A stretch of 64,000 bases of DNA, from NCBI RefSeq assembly GCF_029892155.1, contig NZ_JARZAG010000018.1, positions 1-64,000 of the forward strand, given 5' to 3'. Both the position numbers and the translations under genes were made by a program. The DNA comes from Kitasatospora sp. GAS204B (GTDB lineage: Bacteria; Actinomycetota; Actinomycetes; Streptomycetales; Streptomycetaceae). The notes beneath the pieces were generated by a model. That model did no database searches. It was not told the origin of the DNA and saw nothing but the letters and a program-made list of their open reading frames with translations. This document shows positions 1-8,396 of this stretch, piece by piece (position 1 is the stretch's first letter; every line of letters starts with the position of its first letter).

Positions 1-130
1 TCGTCCTCGTACTGGACGTACTTGGGCGATTCGGGCGTGCGTCCAGCCGGGATGCCCGGCGTCGCGGGCCCGGAAAGATCCGCCGTACAGGCCCTCGGGC
101 CCACGGTGAGCCAAGCGCTCGCCGCGCGGG
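1..130. other. window edge, no assignable gene
   Basis: All three minus-strand frames and two plus-strand frames stay open across most of these bases, as expected at this G+C, so openness says nothing. One minus-strand frame from a GTG at 104 and one plus-strand frame running to a TGA at 172-174 have similar codon quality. Neither has a Shine-Dalgarno sequence or a recognisable motif. The flank outside the window is needed to decide. Confidence 0.2.
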
Positions 131-628
131 TCAGGCCGCCATCGCCAGGTGCCCGCGGCCGCGGCGCCGGTTGACCGCGGTCGGCTCGGCCTCGGCCGGG
201 ACGGCGATGACGGTGCAGTGGGCCCGGGCCAGGCAGTACCGGCTGACCCTGGCGAACAGCGGGCGCAGCAGGCCGCGGCGGCCGGTGCCGACCACCAGCA
301 GGTCGTCGGCGCGGTCGGCGACCTGGAGCAGCGAGGGGCCGGCCTCGCCCTGGATCACCACGGGGGTGATGCGCAGATTCTCCGGGTAGCCGCCGAAGGC
401 CTCGGCGAAGACCTGGTCCAGGCGGGTACGGGCGGCCTGCTCCCAGGCGGCGGCCAGCGGCGGGCAGGGGTGGGTGCGGTAGGCCGTCTCGCCGCCGACC
501 GGGGTCCAGGCGATCACCGGCACGAGCTCGGCACCACGCCGGGCCGCCTCTGCCGCCGCACGCTGCAGGACCGCCGTGCTGCGCCGCGAGCCGCTGACGC
601 CGACGATGACCCGGGTGGACTCGGCCAT
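131..628 (-). CDS. universal stress protein family protein
   Basis: UspA-fold protein of 165 aa, presumably cytoplasmic and acting in stress adaptation. The first strand reads VIVGVSGS, where most ATP-binding Usps have VGVDGS, so the nucleotide-contacting Asp is replaced by Ser. The C-terminal loop VVGTGRRG followed by LLRPLFARVSR is the family's phosphate-binding loop in degenerate form; ATP binding is therefore doubtful. I start at the ATG at 628, not the upstream in-frame codon at 757, because family similarity begins there and GAGGGA lies 12 nt upstream. It is transcribed alone from a good sigma70-like promoter (see 696-723). Confidence 0.85.
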   Translation of the reverse strand: MAESTRVIVGVSGSRRSTAVLQRAAAEAARRGAELVPVIAWTPVGGETAYRTHPCPPLAAAWEQAARTRLDQVFAEAFGGYPENLRITPVVIQGEAGPSLLQVADRADDLLVVGTGRRGLLRPLFARVSRYCLARAHCTVIAVPAEAEPTAVNRRRGRGHLAMAA

Positions 629-695
629 GATGAGCTGCACTTCCCTCAGTAGTGGACCGCGGTCGCCGCTGGTCCTTCGTTTATCAGGTGCACCG

Positions 696-723
696 ATCAT
701 ATCGCCTTGAATTTGTAGGTCAA
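696..723 (-). promoter_or_regulatory. sigma70-like promoter of the universal stress protein gene
   Basis: On the minus strand a TTGACC (-35, 723 to 718) and a TATGAT (-10, 701 to 696) are separated by 16 nt. Transcription would start near 689, giving a 5' UTR of about 60 nt. It lies in an AT-richer patch. The remainder of the 629-951 gap holds nothing else I can recognise. Confidence 0.6.
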
Positions 724-951
724 GTAGCGGGATCGTCGCAGATCCATAAGACATCACCAGGCGCCCGCCTTCGGTTCCTCTTGACGCTTCCCTGACGCCG
801 CGCGCCCGCTCGCTGACACCGCTCTAACGCCCGGCCCGCCAGCGCGCACGGCACGTCACGATCGGTAAGGATCCGTCAGAGCGGTCGCCCCGGCCGACAG
901 GGATTCGTCAGGGACGGATTCCGGTCGGCTCGGGCCGGATTCACTGGGCGG

Positions 952-1833
952 ATGTCCAACCGCCCGCTGTCGAGTCCGCCGCTCAGGAGCACCACGACCC
1001 GCACCGCCGTCCCGCCGTCGGGCGCACCGCTGCCCGGCATCGGCCGTCTTCGCCGCCTGGCTCCCTGGTTCGTGCCGGAGCGGCCCGGCCCCGGCACGCT
1101 GGCCGCGCACGTGCTGCTCACCGGACACGGCTCGCTCTGGACCGACCACCCCGCCGCACCCCGGGTGGCCGTGGCCCGCTGCGGCTCCTTCCGGGTACTG
1201 CGGGGCGATCCGCGACTGCTGTCACCTGAGCTCCTCGCGCCGCTGCAGCGCGGGCAGTTCAGTGCCCCGGACGAGTTCCTGCCGCTGCTCGGCCGCACCT
1301 TCGGCACCGTCACCCCGTGGGTGCGGCTGATCTGCACCCAACAGCACCGCCCGCGCCGCCGCCCGGTCCCGGCGGGGGTGCGGCTGCGTCCGCTGACCCC
1401 GGCGGACGCGGCCCGGCTCGACGCGGCCGGCCCCGAGCTGCGCTGGGTCACCGAGACCTGGGGGTCGAGCCGGGCCGTCGTCGCGACCGGCGGGGCCTGG
1501 GGCGCCTTCGTCGAGGGGCGACTGGTCTCGCTCGCGGTCTGCCATCTGCGCGGGCTCGCGCACGAGGACCTGGCGGTGGCGACCGCCCCGGAGTTCCGCC
1601 GGGGCGGCCTGGGCCTGGCCTGCGTCCTGGCGACCGCGACGGCGGCCCGCCACCGCGGCAAACTGCCGACCTGGACCGCGCCCCGGTCCAACGGGCCCAG
1701 TCGAGCGCTGGCCGAGGCGGCCGGCTTCCGACCGGTGCGCGAGGAACTCGCCTACTGGGTCGGCGCAGCCCGCCTGACCGGTGCGGCGCTCAGACGGTCG
1801 AGCGGTCAAGCGGAGCAGAGCCCCCGGGTGTAG
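952..1833 (+). CDS. GNAT family N-acetyltransferase
   Basis: Protein of 293 aa. The C-terminal half (about residues 145-285) is a GCN5-related acetyltransferase fold: an acetyl-CoA binding loop of the R-R-G-G-L-G-L-A type at [14 protein letters not shown], then the [16 protein letters not shown] segment typical of strand 6/helix 4. The N-terminal half is not recognised. The substrate is unknown. No clear Shine-Dalgarno precedes the ATG. The 3' end overlaps the convergent phospholipase D gene by 28 bp. Confidence 0.75.
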   Translation: MSNRPLSSPPLRSTTTRTAVPPSGAPLPGIGRLRRLAPWFVPERPGPGTLAAHVLLTGHGSLWTDHPAAPRVAVARCGSFRVLRGDPRLLSPELLAPLQRGQFSAPDEFLPLLGRTFGTVTPWVRLICTQQHRPRRRPVPAGVRLRPLTPADAARLDAAGPELRWVTETWGSSRAVVATGGAWGAFVEGRLVSLAVCHLRGLAHEDLAVATAPEFRRGGLGLACVLATATAARHRGKLPTWTAPRSNGPSRALAEAAGFRPVREELAYWVGAARLTGAALRRSSGQAEQSPRV

Positions 1834-3467
1834 TCGACGGTCGCCGCGGCCTGCGAGTACTGCCACTCGGGGGTGAGCAGTTGGGCGTCCAGCTGGGCGG
1901 CGGCCGTCCGGTCCTCGGTCAGGTAGCCGAAGTCCTGGAGCCAGGCCGGGTAGAGGTTCTTCGAACCGAGGTAGAACGCGGCGCCGTCCACCGAGACCAG
2001 CTTGTGGTGCAGCGCGTACGGGTGGCCGTCCGCCCAGGTGTCGCCGGGGGCGGCGCGGAAGGCGGCGAGCTGGAGGTTCTGGCACATGGTCGCCTTCGCG
2101 CCGGCCCGGTCCTGGCCGGTGGCGGCGCTGATCCGGTCCAGCAGCACGTCACTGACCTCGGACAGCGACTTGATCTGCGAGTAGCCGCCGCTGCCGACCG
2201 CGCCCCGGTTGGCCGGGTCGCTGACCACGATCCGCACCTTCACGCCGGCGACCAGCTTGGCCGCGAGCGCGTCGTAGAGCCGGGCGTCGTAGCGGGGCAG
2301 CGGCGGGCAGGTGCCGTTGAGGTCCTGCTGGGATATCTCGAGGTGGCTGGTGGCACTGGCGACCAAGGCGCGCAGCGCGCTCTCCTCGGGGTTCACCGTG
2401 GCGTAGTCGCGGTCGGCGTTGGTGTGGTCGGGCAGCGGGAGCGGGCCGCAGGCGGTGGCGGGATTTCCGCTCACGTCGACCGGGCTCGGCACGAAGCTCG
2501 AGGTCGGGTCGACGCTCTGGACGCCGATGCCCAGCCCGCCGACCGCGATGACCGGCACGTCGCCGGCGGGAGCCGGGTCGGCCGGGGCAGCCGAGTCCTG
2601 TTCGAGGGTGGCCAGGCAGCCGGCGCCGTTCGAGGCGGCGAACCAGGCGGCCGAGAACGGGCCGCTGTTGCGACAGGTCCAGCCCCACAGGGTGTCCAGG
2701 TAGCGCCCCGCCGTCGCGGCCGCCGGGCCGGTCAGCGCGAGGTCGGCGTCGGTGACCGGGTGGCCGGTCTCCAGGTAGTCGGCCTTCCAGTCGTTGATCC
2801 CCCCGGTGATCACGCGCCGGCCGTCGACCACCAGCAGCTTGGTGTGGTTCCAGGAGAAGGCGGTCTTGGCGGTGGTCATCGAGGCCACGTTGAACGTGAT
2901 GGAGCCGGCCGCGTCGCCCAGCCTGCCCACCAGTTCGTCCCGGTAGGAGGTGGGCAGCGCGGTGATGTTGTACAGCGGGGCGGCACCGACCAGGATCCGC
3001 ACCTGGAGCCGGTGCCCTGACGCCACCGCGGACTTGAGCCCCGCCACGATCGCGTCCTCGAAGGCGCCGTTCGGCAGCGGGGCGAGCGAGGAGATGTCCA
3101 CCGTGCGGGTCGCCCCGGCGATGTCGGCGGTCATCTTCGCCAGCAGCGCCCGACTGCCCGGACGGTCGGCACAGGACGGGTCGCCCCAGCACCCGGGGGT
3201 CTGCAGCAGCCAGCCACCCGGGTCATCGGCCGGCGCGTCCAGCGCGTTGCCGTCCGTACGCTGCCAGACCGTCCCCTCCAGCCCGGGCGAGACCTGGCGC
3301 AGCACCTGCTCGACGGCGTCCAGGTGCGGGGTGGGGGCGCTCGGGTTCGCGGCGGCCAGCGCCGGCACCGCCGGCACGGCCGGCGCGGCGGCCAGCGCGA
3401 TGGCGAGCGTCAGTACGGATCGCGCGAGGCGACGACGCGAACGGTGGGAGGCCCTGAGCAGCGACAT
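1806..3467 (-). CDS. secreted phospholipase D
   Basis: Classic Streptomyces phospholipase D (EC 3.1.4.4) of 553 aa, which hydrolyses and transphosphatidylates phosphatidylcholine outside the cell. A signal peptide (R-rich start, hydrophobic stretch, AxA near residue 39) precedes the mature enzyme. Both HKD motifs are intact: H208-x-K210-x4-D215 in [10 protein letters not shown] and H487-x-K489-x4-D494 in HHKLVSVD, each followed by the G-G/G-S segment. Length and order match the family. The ATG at 3467 has AAGGA 8 nt upstream. The gene is monocistronic and converges on the GNAT gene. Confidence 0.95.
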   Translation of the reverse strand: MSLLRASHRSRRRLARSVLTLAIALAAAPAVPAVPALAAANPSAPTPHLDAVEQVLRQVSPGLEGTVWQRTDGNALDAPADDPGGWLLQTPGCWGDPSCADRPGSRALLAKMTADIAGATRTVDISSLAPLPNGAFEDAIVAGLKSAVASGHRLQVRILVGAAPLYNITALPTSYRDELVGRLGDAAGSITFNVASMTTAKTAFSWNHTKLLVVDGRRVITGGINDWKADYLETGHPVTDADLALTGPAAATAGRYLDTLWGWTCRNSGPFSAAWFAASNGAGCLATLEQDSAAPADPAPAGDVPVIAVGGLGIGVQSVDPTSSFVPSPVDVSGNPATACGPLPLPDHTNADRDYATVNPEESALRALVASATSHLEISQQDLNGTCPPLPRYDARLYDALAAKLVAGVKVRIVVSDPANRGAVGSGGYSQIKSLSEVSDVLLDRISAATGQDRAGAKATMCQNLQLAAFRAAPGDTWADGHPYALHHKLVSVDGAAFYLGSKNLYPAWLQDFGYLTEDRTAAAQLDAQLLTPEWQYSQAAATVDYTRGLCSA

Positions 3468-3484
3468 CTTGACGGTCCTTCACG

Positions 3485-3500
3485 AGATCTGAACAGATCT
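3485..3500. promoter_or_regulatory. repeated AGATCT palindromes in the phospholipase D leader
   Basis: Two copies of the palindromic hexamer AGATCT (3485-3490 and 3495-3500) are separated by four bases (GAAC), directly upstream of the Shine-Dalgarno of the phospholipase D gene. They are unusual in this G+C-rich background and could be an operator, but no regulator is identified. Confidence 0.3.
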
Positions 3501-3670
3501 TCACCTGTTCACTGGCATGACATCACAAAGCTACTGGCCGGTCACCTGATGTTTCGACAAGTCCCGGACGGATCCAGTCGATCGGCGGGGCCACTCCCGC
3601 CGATCGACGGGTGTCGTCGTGGGAGACCTCCCGGCATGGCAGGCTCGAGGCCAGCACCGCCCCACCCCCG

Positions 3671-3704
3671 CACCGCACCGCACCGCACCGCACCGCACCG
3701 CACC
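3671..3704 (+). repeat. CACCG pentanucleotide tandem repeat
   Basis: Six perfect copies of CACCG (3671-3700) plus CACC. The array abuts the AGGAG Shine-Dalgarno (3705-3709) of the downstream oxidoreductase gene. A copy-number change would alter the spacing between promoter and ribosome binding site, not the reading frame. Confidence 0.85.
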
Positions 3705-3719
3705 AGGAGCCGACCTCAG

Positions 3720-4769
3720 ATGGACCGCCCGCACGCCACGTTCCGCTTCGACGCCCCCGCCTCCGCGCACCCGGCAGGGATCCTGGCCGCCGCCGAACTG
3801 GCCGAACAGCGCGGCATGGACCGGCTGCTGGTCGCCGAGACCGCGTACGACCCGTTCCTCCAGTTGGCCCGCGCCGCCGACCGGACCAGCTCGATCGAGC
3901 TGGCCACCGGCGTCGCGATCGCCTTCGCCCGCACCCCGATGACCCTGGCCTACCAGGCCTGGGGTCTGCACGCGGCCAGCGGCGGACGGGCCGTCATCGG
4001 CCTGGGCTCGCAGGTCAAGACGCACATCGAGAAGCGCTTCGGCATGCCGTGGGACCGCCCGGCCGCGCGGATGCGCGAGTACGTCCACGCGGTGCGGGCG
4101 ATCTGGCACAGCTGGCAGACCGGCGAGCGGCTGCGGTTCCGCGGCGACTTCTACACGCACACCGTGATGACCCCGGTCTTCGCGCCCGACCCGATCCCGG
4201 CCGGGATGCCCAGGATCCTGCTGGCCGGCGTCGGGCCGCTGATGACCAGGACGGCCGGCGCGGTCGCCGACGGCCTCGTCAGCCACCCCTTCACCTCGGT
4301 CGCCTACCTGACCGAGCAGGTGCTCCCCGGCGTCGCCGCCGCCCGCGCCCAGGCCGAGGCCGAGGGCGCCCCCTGGACCTCCCGGCCCTTCGAGATCGCG
4401 GGCAGCGTGCTCAGCGCGACCGGCCGCACCGAGGAGGAACTGCGCGCCAACCTGGCCGGCGTGCGCGAGCGCCTGGCCTTCTACGCCTCCACGCCCGCCT
4501 ACCTCCCGGTGCTCGCCCAGCACGGCTGGGCGGACCTGCACGAGGAACTGCACCGCCTGTCGCTGCGCGGGCGCTGGCAGCAGATGGCCGACCTGATCGA
4601 CGACGAGGTCCTCACCACCTTCGCCGTCACGGGAACGGTCGAGGAGGTCGCCCGGGAGATCCACCACCGCTACGCCGGCCTGGTCACCCGCCTGTCCGTC
4701 AGCCAGCCCGAGCAGGCCGACCCGGAGCTCGGCCTGGAGGTCCTGGCGGCGGTGCGGGCCCTGGGCTGA
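3720..4769 (+). CDS. LLM-class F420-dependent oxidoreductase
   Basis: Luciferase-like TIM-barrel oxidoreductase of 349 aa. Typical family segments are visible: AYQAWGLHAASGGRAVIGLGSQ (the L-S-x-G-R-x-x-x-G-x-G-S phosphate/cofactor strand), the helix after HIEKRFGMPWDRPAARMREY, and a late substrate-gating region FAVTGTVEEVAREI. It would transfer hydride with coenzyme F420; the substrate is not predictable. I start at the ATG at 3720 because AGGAG lies 10 nt upstream and the first strand of the barrel follows at once; longer in-frame extensions run through the CACCG repeat and are not protein-like. Confidence 0.85.
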   Translation: MDRPHATFRFDAPASAHPAGILAAAELAEQRGMDRLLVAETAYDPFLQLARAADRTSSIELATGVAIAFARTPMTLAYQAWGLHAASGGRAVIGLGSQVKTHIEKRFGMPWDRPAARMREYVHAVRAIWHSWQTGERLRFRGDFYTHTVMTPVFAPDPIPAGMPRILLAGVGPLMTRTAGAVADGLVSHPFTSVAYLTEQVLPGVAAARAQAEAEGAPWTSRPFEIAGSVLSATGRTEEELRANLAGVRERLAFYASTPAYLPVLAQHGWADLHEELHRLSLRGRWQQMADLIDDEVLTTFAVTGTVEEVAREIHHRYAGLVTRLSVSQPEQADPELGLEVLAAVRALG

Positions 4770-4859
4770 GCCACCCGGCGCTCGCCGGGCACCACGCCTA
4801 CGGTCCGCCGGTGGTCCCGCCGGCCGAGGGGATCGCCCGGCCGGCGGAGACCATCATCA

Positions 4860-4882
4860 GTCTCTGACGGAGCATCAGAGAC
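4860..4882. terminator. bidirectional hairpin between convergent genes
   Basis: Perfect 8-bp stem (GTCTCTGA / TCAGAGAC) with a 7-nt loop, lying between the convergent genes ending at 4769 and 4891. A second GC-rich stem (GCCGGCC/GGCCGGC) lies just upstream. No U-tract follows, as is usual in streptomycetes. Confidence 0.5.
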
Positions 4883-4890
4883 GTTGTCCA

Positions 4891-5565
4891 CTACCCTGCT
4901 TCGACGTCCTGGACCAGGGCCGGGCCCGCCAGCGCCGGCTGGAGGGCGGCCACCACCGCCCGTACCGAGGCGAGCAGCGAGGCCGCCGAGCGCCAGCCGC
5001 CGGAGCGCCAGAGCAGCAGCGCGCTGCCCTCGACCCGCCAACTGCACGGCTCGGGGGCGGTGCGCAGCACGTCGACTCCCGCGGAGGTGAGGACGGCGAG
5101 GGCGAGCCGCGGGTCGGTGGCGTAGGCCTCGAACCGGCTGTCGAACCACCCGTCGCCGCTCTTCAGCCGGCCACCGGGACTCGGCTCGACGACCCGCACC
5201 GAGTGGAAGGCCGGCTCGTGCCGCACCTCGACCCGCGACTCGACGGCGGTGGGCAGCTTGACCAGCACCGCACCGTAGAAGTGAGTTGAACCGTTCTCCC
5301 GGCAGCGGTAGCCGACCGAGGTCAGCGGCAGGCCGTCGAGGCCGCCGGTCACTTCGGCGTCCAGCCGCCGCGCGCTGCCGAAGTGGAACGGCGGCCCGGC
5401 CAGGTCGGGGCCGTCCCCGCTGCTCGGCCGGAACCCGTGACGCGCGGTCAGCTCCGCGGCGATCGCCGCGGTCCGGCGCCGGTCGCGGAGCGGGCCGAAC
5501 CTGGGCGCGGTCAGCACCAGCGTGACCAGCGCGACGAAGAGCACGATCGGGACGATGACGCCCAT
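4891..5565 (-). CDS. conserved hypothetical single-pass membrane protein
   Basis: Protein of 224 aa not assigned to a known family. An N-terminal hydrophobic segment (residues 2-18, GVIVPIVLFVALVTLVL) would anchor it, leaving a ~200-residue soluble domain with several W/Y/F positions and no recognisable catalytic motif. The ATG at 5565 is chosen because AGGGGAGG lies 5-6 nt upstream; an upstream in-frame start adds an unlikely R/P-rich extension. It is transcribed divergently from the DUF4118 gene. Confidence 0.65.
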   Translation of the reverse strand: MGVIVPIVLFVALVTLVLTAPRFGPLRDRRRTAAIAAELTARHGFRPSSGDGPDLAGPPFHFGSARRLDAEVTGGLDGLPLTSVGYRCRENGSTHFYGAVLVKLPTAVESRVEVRHEPAFHSVRVVEPSPGGRLKSGDGWFDSRFEAYATDPRLALAVLTSAGVDVLRTAPEPCSWRVEGSALLLWRSGGWRSAASLLASVRAVVAALQPALAGPALVQDVEAG

Positions 5566-5812
5566 GGCGCCTCCCCTGATTGAGGGCCTGTCGGCAATGC
5601 CGCCGGGCACTCGCCGGGGCATGCTCGACCTTCACGCCGACCAGACTTCCCGGCACACCGCTACCGACAGTACCGGTCAGTGGACGAAGCGCAAGGGTGC
5701 CCGGGGTACCTGAACCACTCGGCATGGACAGTGCAAAGATCGCGTCAACAGCAGCGTGTGCCGCTTGCGCGGCGTGGCCGGCCTGCATACACCAGAGAGC
5801 AGGAGGTGCGCG

Positions 5813-6631
5813 ATGCGCCGCAGTCCCAGTCTCCACAGTCCCGGTCCCCGCGGTCCCAGTTGGCTCTCCCGCTGGAAGCTCGACCGCCAGGTCAGCCAGA
5901 GCCGGCTCGCCCTGTTCGCCGCCGTGGTGGCCCCGATAGCGCTCTGCGCGATCCTGCTCCCGCTCCGGGGCCACCTGGCCAACACCAACGTGGCGCTGCT
6001 GCTGGTCGTGGTGGTGGTCGCGGTGGCCGCGCTCGGCCGGCGGGTGGCCGGGGCGCTCGCCGCGGTGGTGGCGGCGCTCGGCTTCGACTTCTTCTTCACC
6101 CGTCCCTACGAGCAGTTCGCGATCAGCAAGTCGGCCGACCTGACCACCGCCGTCCTGCTCCTGGCGGTCGGTCTGACGGTCTCCCAACTCGCAGCCCGGG
6201 CACGCCGGTTCCGGGTGCTGGCGATCACCGACGCCGGCTACCTGGCCCAGATCCGGGACACCGCGGTGCTGGCGCGCAGCGCGAACTCGGCACTGACCGT
6301 CGTCGACCAGGTCCGCGACCAGCTGGTCGGGCTGCTCCAACTGCGGGGCTGCCGCTTCGAGTACGGCTCGCTGCTCGGCCACCCGCCGCGCCTGGAGCAC
6401 GACGGCTCGGTGCTGATCGGGCACCGGCTCTGGGACGCGGACCGGCTCGGGCTGCCGGCCGAGGACGTGGAGCTGCGGATGTTCGGCAACGGCAAGTACA
6501 TCGGCCGCTTCATGCTCGAACCCACCCCGGGCACGGTGCCCTCCCTCCAGGCCCGGTTGGTCGCCGTCACCCTGGCCGACCAGGCGGGGGCCGCGCTGGA
6601 CTCGCTGCACCGGCCGGTGAAGGCGGCCTGA
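5813..6631 (+). CDS. DUF4118 membrane protein (KdpD-like sensor module without kinase)
   Basis: Protein of 272 aa. After a basic N-terminus there are four closely packed transmembrane segments (about residues 32-135) with the KdpD-type motif ALGFDFFFTRPYEQF between the second and third pair, as in the DUF4118 sensor domain. A soluble GAF-like region of ~140 residues follows and ends the protein: no histidine kinase H-box or ATPase domain is present, nor downstream. It may be a stand-alone sensor or scaffold. The ATG at 5813 has a full AGGAGG (5801-5806) at 6 nt. Confidence 0.75.
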   Translation: MRRSPSLHSPGPRGPSWLSRWKLDRQVSQSRLALFAAVVAPIALCAILLPLRGHLANTNVALLLVVVVVAVAALGRRVAGALAAVVAALGFDFFFTRPYEQFAISKSADLTTAVLLLAVGLTVSQLAARARRFRVLAITDAGYLAQIRDTAVLARSANSALTVVDQVRDQLVGLLQLRGCRFEYGSLLGHPPRLEHDGSVLIGHRLWDADRLGLPAEDVELRMFGNGKYIGRFMLEPTPGTVPSLQARLVAVTLADQAGAALDSLHRPVKAA

Positions 6632-6703
6632 GCCGACGTCAGGCCCGCCTACCGCAGTGGGCCTGACGTCCTGTCACCTGGAGCGCTCTGCCAAGCTTTG
6701 CTC

Positions 6704-7531
6704 GTGACCGAGATAGCCGAGCAACCACAGCAGCCACACCAGCGGGACGACCTGCCGCCGAAAGCGCGGCGGCAGGTCGTCCCGCTGGTGGTCAGCACCG
6801 CCGCGCTCGGCATCGCACTGGTCCACGTGCTGCGGCCCGACCTGAAGATCGACACCATCACCGTGGTGCTGCTGGTGGTCGCGCTGCTGCCCTGGCTGGG
6901 CACGCTGATCGAGAGCATCGAGTTCCCCGGCGGCGGCAAGGTGCAGTACCGCCAGCTGCGGGCGGAGACCGCCGAGGCGCGGCAGGAGGCGGACGAGGCC
7001 CGGCAGGAGGCCGGCGAGGCCGTACGGACCGCGCTGGCAGCGGTCAGCGCACAGGCCGCGATCGAGCAGGCGACGCCGGCGGACGTCGAGCGGCTGGCCG
7101 CCCGCTACACCGAGTTGCGGCAGTCGATGTCGAGCGGCGCGGCCCGCACGCGCCAGGTCGACCGGCTCGTCGGCACAATGATGGTGGTCACCCCGAGGGT
7201 GCCCGACTTCGACGTGCTGGCCGCGCTGCGCTCCGCCGACCCCGGTCTGCGCCTGGCCGGCTACGCCCGCGTGTTCGGCGAGCCCGAGACCGCCGTGGCC
7301 CAGGCCCCCGAGGTGCTGGCCGAGCTGCTCACCGCCGTGGCCGGGCGTGAGCCGCTGGGCAGCAGCCGGTACTGGGCGATTCGCGCGCTGGACGCGGGCA
7401 CCGATGTGGTCGACCCCGGCTCGCTGCCGGGCGACCTGATCCGCCAACTCGCCACCGTGCTGACCGAGGTCCCCACGGGCAGTGCCCGCGCCGGGGCGCT
7501 GCGGCAGATCATCGCGAAGCTGGCCGGCTGA
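6704..7531 (+). CDS. hypothetical membrane protein with coiled coil
   Basis: Protein of 275 aa with two transmembrane segments (about residues 28-43 and 50-66), then a heptad-like E/A/R-rich stretch (about 85-115, RAETAEARQEADEARQEA) expected to be a coiled coil, and a soluble C-terminal domain without known motifs. The start is uncertain: TTG 6698, GTG 6704 and GTG 6788 are in frame and none has a good Shine-Dalgarno. I prefer 6704, since the basic KARRQ run before the first membrane helix fits topology. Codons 12-29 form a 24-bp perfect hairpin (see 6737-6790). Confidence 0.6.
   Translation: MTEIAEQPQQPHQRDDLPPKARRQVVPLVVSTAALGIALVHVLRPDLKIDTITVVLLVVALLPWLGTLIESIEFPGGGKVQYRQLRAETAEARQEADEARQEAGEAVRTALAAVSAQAAIEQATPADVERLAARYTELRQSMSSGAARTRQVDRLVGTMMVVTPRVPDFDVLAALRSADPGLRLAGYARVFGEPETAVAQAPEVLAELLTAVAGREPLGSSRYWAIRALDAGTDVVDPGSLPGDLIRQLATVLTEVPTGSARAGALRQIIAKLAG
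6737..6790 (+). repeat. 24-bp perfect inverted repeat inside a CDS 5' end
   Basis: Bases 6737-6760 pair without a mismatch to 6767-6790, leaving a 6-nt loop (AAAGCG). In mRNA this is an extremely stable hairpin right at the start of the membrane-protein gene. It encodes R-D-D-L-P-P-K-A-R-R-Q-V-V-P. If translation begins at the GTG at 6788 the hairpin would lie in the leader. Confidence 0.95.
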
Positions 7532-7565
7532 CGGGCTGACGGGCTGACGGGCTGACGGGCTGACG
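7529..7565 (+). repeat. TGACGGGC octamer tandem repeat at a stop codon
   Basis: Four perfect tandem copies of TGACGGGC (7529-7560) plus a partial fifth. The first TGA is the stop codon of the preceding gene. Because the period is 8, TGA stops occur in all three frames, giving a readthrough-proof end. Confidence 0.9.
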
Positions 7566-7596
7566 AGTTCGCGGGCCGACCCACCGCTGGTGTGTC

Positions 7597-7634
7597 GGGG
7601 GCGCGCGACCCGTTTCCCCCGGACGCGCGCCCCC
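7597..7634. terminator. GC-rich hairpin terminator-like element
   Basis: Perfect 11-bp stem (GGGGGCGCGCG / CGCGCGCCCCC) with a 16-nt loop, 65 nt after the stop at 7531. Convergent genes end on both sides (7531 and 7911), so it could act in both directions. The rest of the 7532-7910 gap contains another GC-rich stem pair near 7700-7760 and no convincing gene. Confidence 0.5.
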
Positions 7635-7910
7635 ACCCCATCACCTGGCCGCCGATGGTGGTCACCGAAACCGGTGCAGCTTCATCGGCGTGGCCCCGCC
7701 TCGGTCCCCCACGGACGGGGCGGCGCCTTACCTCTCGACAAACGCTAGGCGCCCCTTGATCAGTTCCCGGACTTCCTGATGCGCCCTTGGCGCCGGGCAA
7801 GCCGATCTTGACGGTTCGCTAGCACTCCGCCGCTCGTCGGACGGCCGTGCGGGCTCATCGGGCCAGGTCACGGCGTTCCAGCAGCGCGAGCGCGTCGACC
7901 CCAGGCCGGG

Positions 7911-8180
7911 TCAGTGCGCCATCCGCCGGTGTCGCCCGCCCCCTTCGTGCTGCACGAACCAGCGGGCCACCCACCCCAGCATCGCCAGCACGGTCACGCC
8001 CCAGACGATCGAGAACAGCACCAGCACCCAGAGGGTCCCCACCTGCGCCCCCACCAGGCCGAGCCCCATCGACACCCCCACCAGCCACAGCACCGCCCAG
8101 GTGGGCGCCTGGGCGATCGACTGCAGCACGTCCCGTGCCGGATGCACCTTCGCCGAGCCCTGTTCGAGACGCTCCTCCAT
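7911..8180 (-). CDS. small two-helix membrane protein
   Basis: Protein of 89 aa: an amphipathic N-terminus (EERLEQGSAKVHPARDVLQSIAQ) followed by two transmembrane helices (about residues 27-47 and 52-73) and a basic His/Arg-rich tail. Function unknown. The ATG at 8180 is preceded by GGAGG at 8 nt. Upstream in-frame starts exist but have no ribosome binding site. It is divergent from the HtrA-type protease gene. Confidence 0.6.
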   Translation of the reverse strand: MEERLEQGSAKVHPARDVLQSIAQAPTWAVLWLVGVSMGLGLVGAQVGTLWVLVLFSIVWGVTVLAMLGWVARWFVQHEGGGRHRRMAH

Positions 8181-8396
8181 CACCGCCACCTCCGCTTCCA
8201 CTGCCTTCGGCGGTCTCCGGCAGCTGCCGGGAGCGCCGTCTTCCATCGTCCCCCCGCCCACCGCGGCCCGCCGCCGGGAGCCTCAGCGGCTGCGAGCCGG
8301 AGATTGAAGGACAAGCTCATCCTCAACTCACGTGCTTCAAGCCGATCGCTCGCATCATGGAGGGAGGCAGAACTCGCTTCGTCTGGTGGGGCCGAC

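Noticed and set aside
3671-3704. CRISPR-like repeat
   Set aside because: Pure 5-nt microsatellite without spacers; other short arrays (7529-7565, 57540-57595) are likewise simple repeats, and no cas genes occur.
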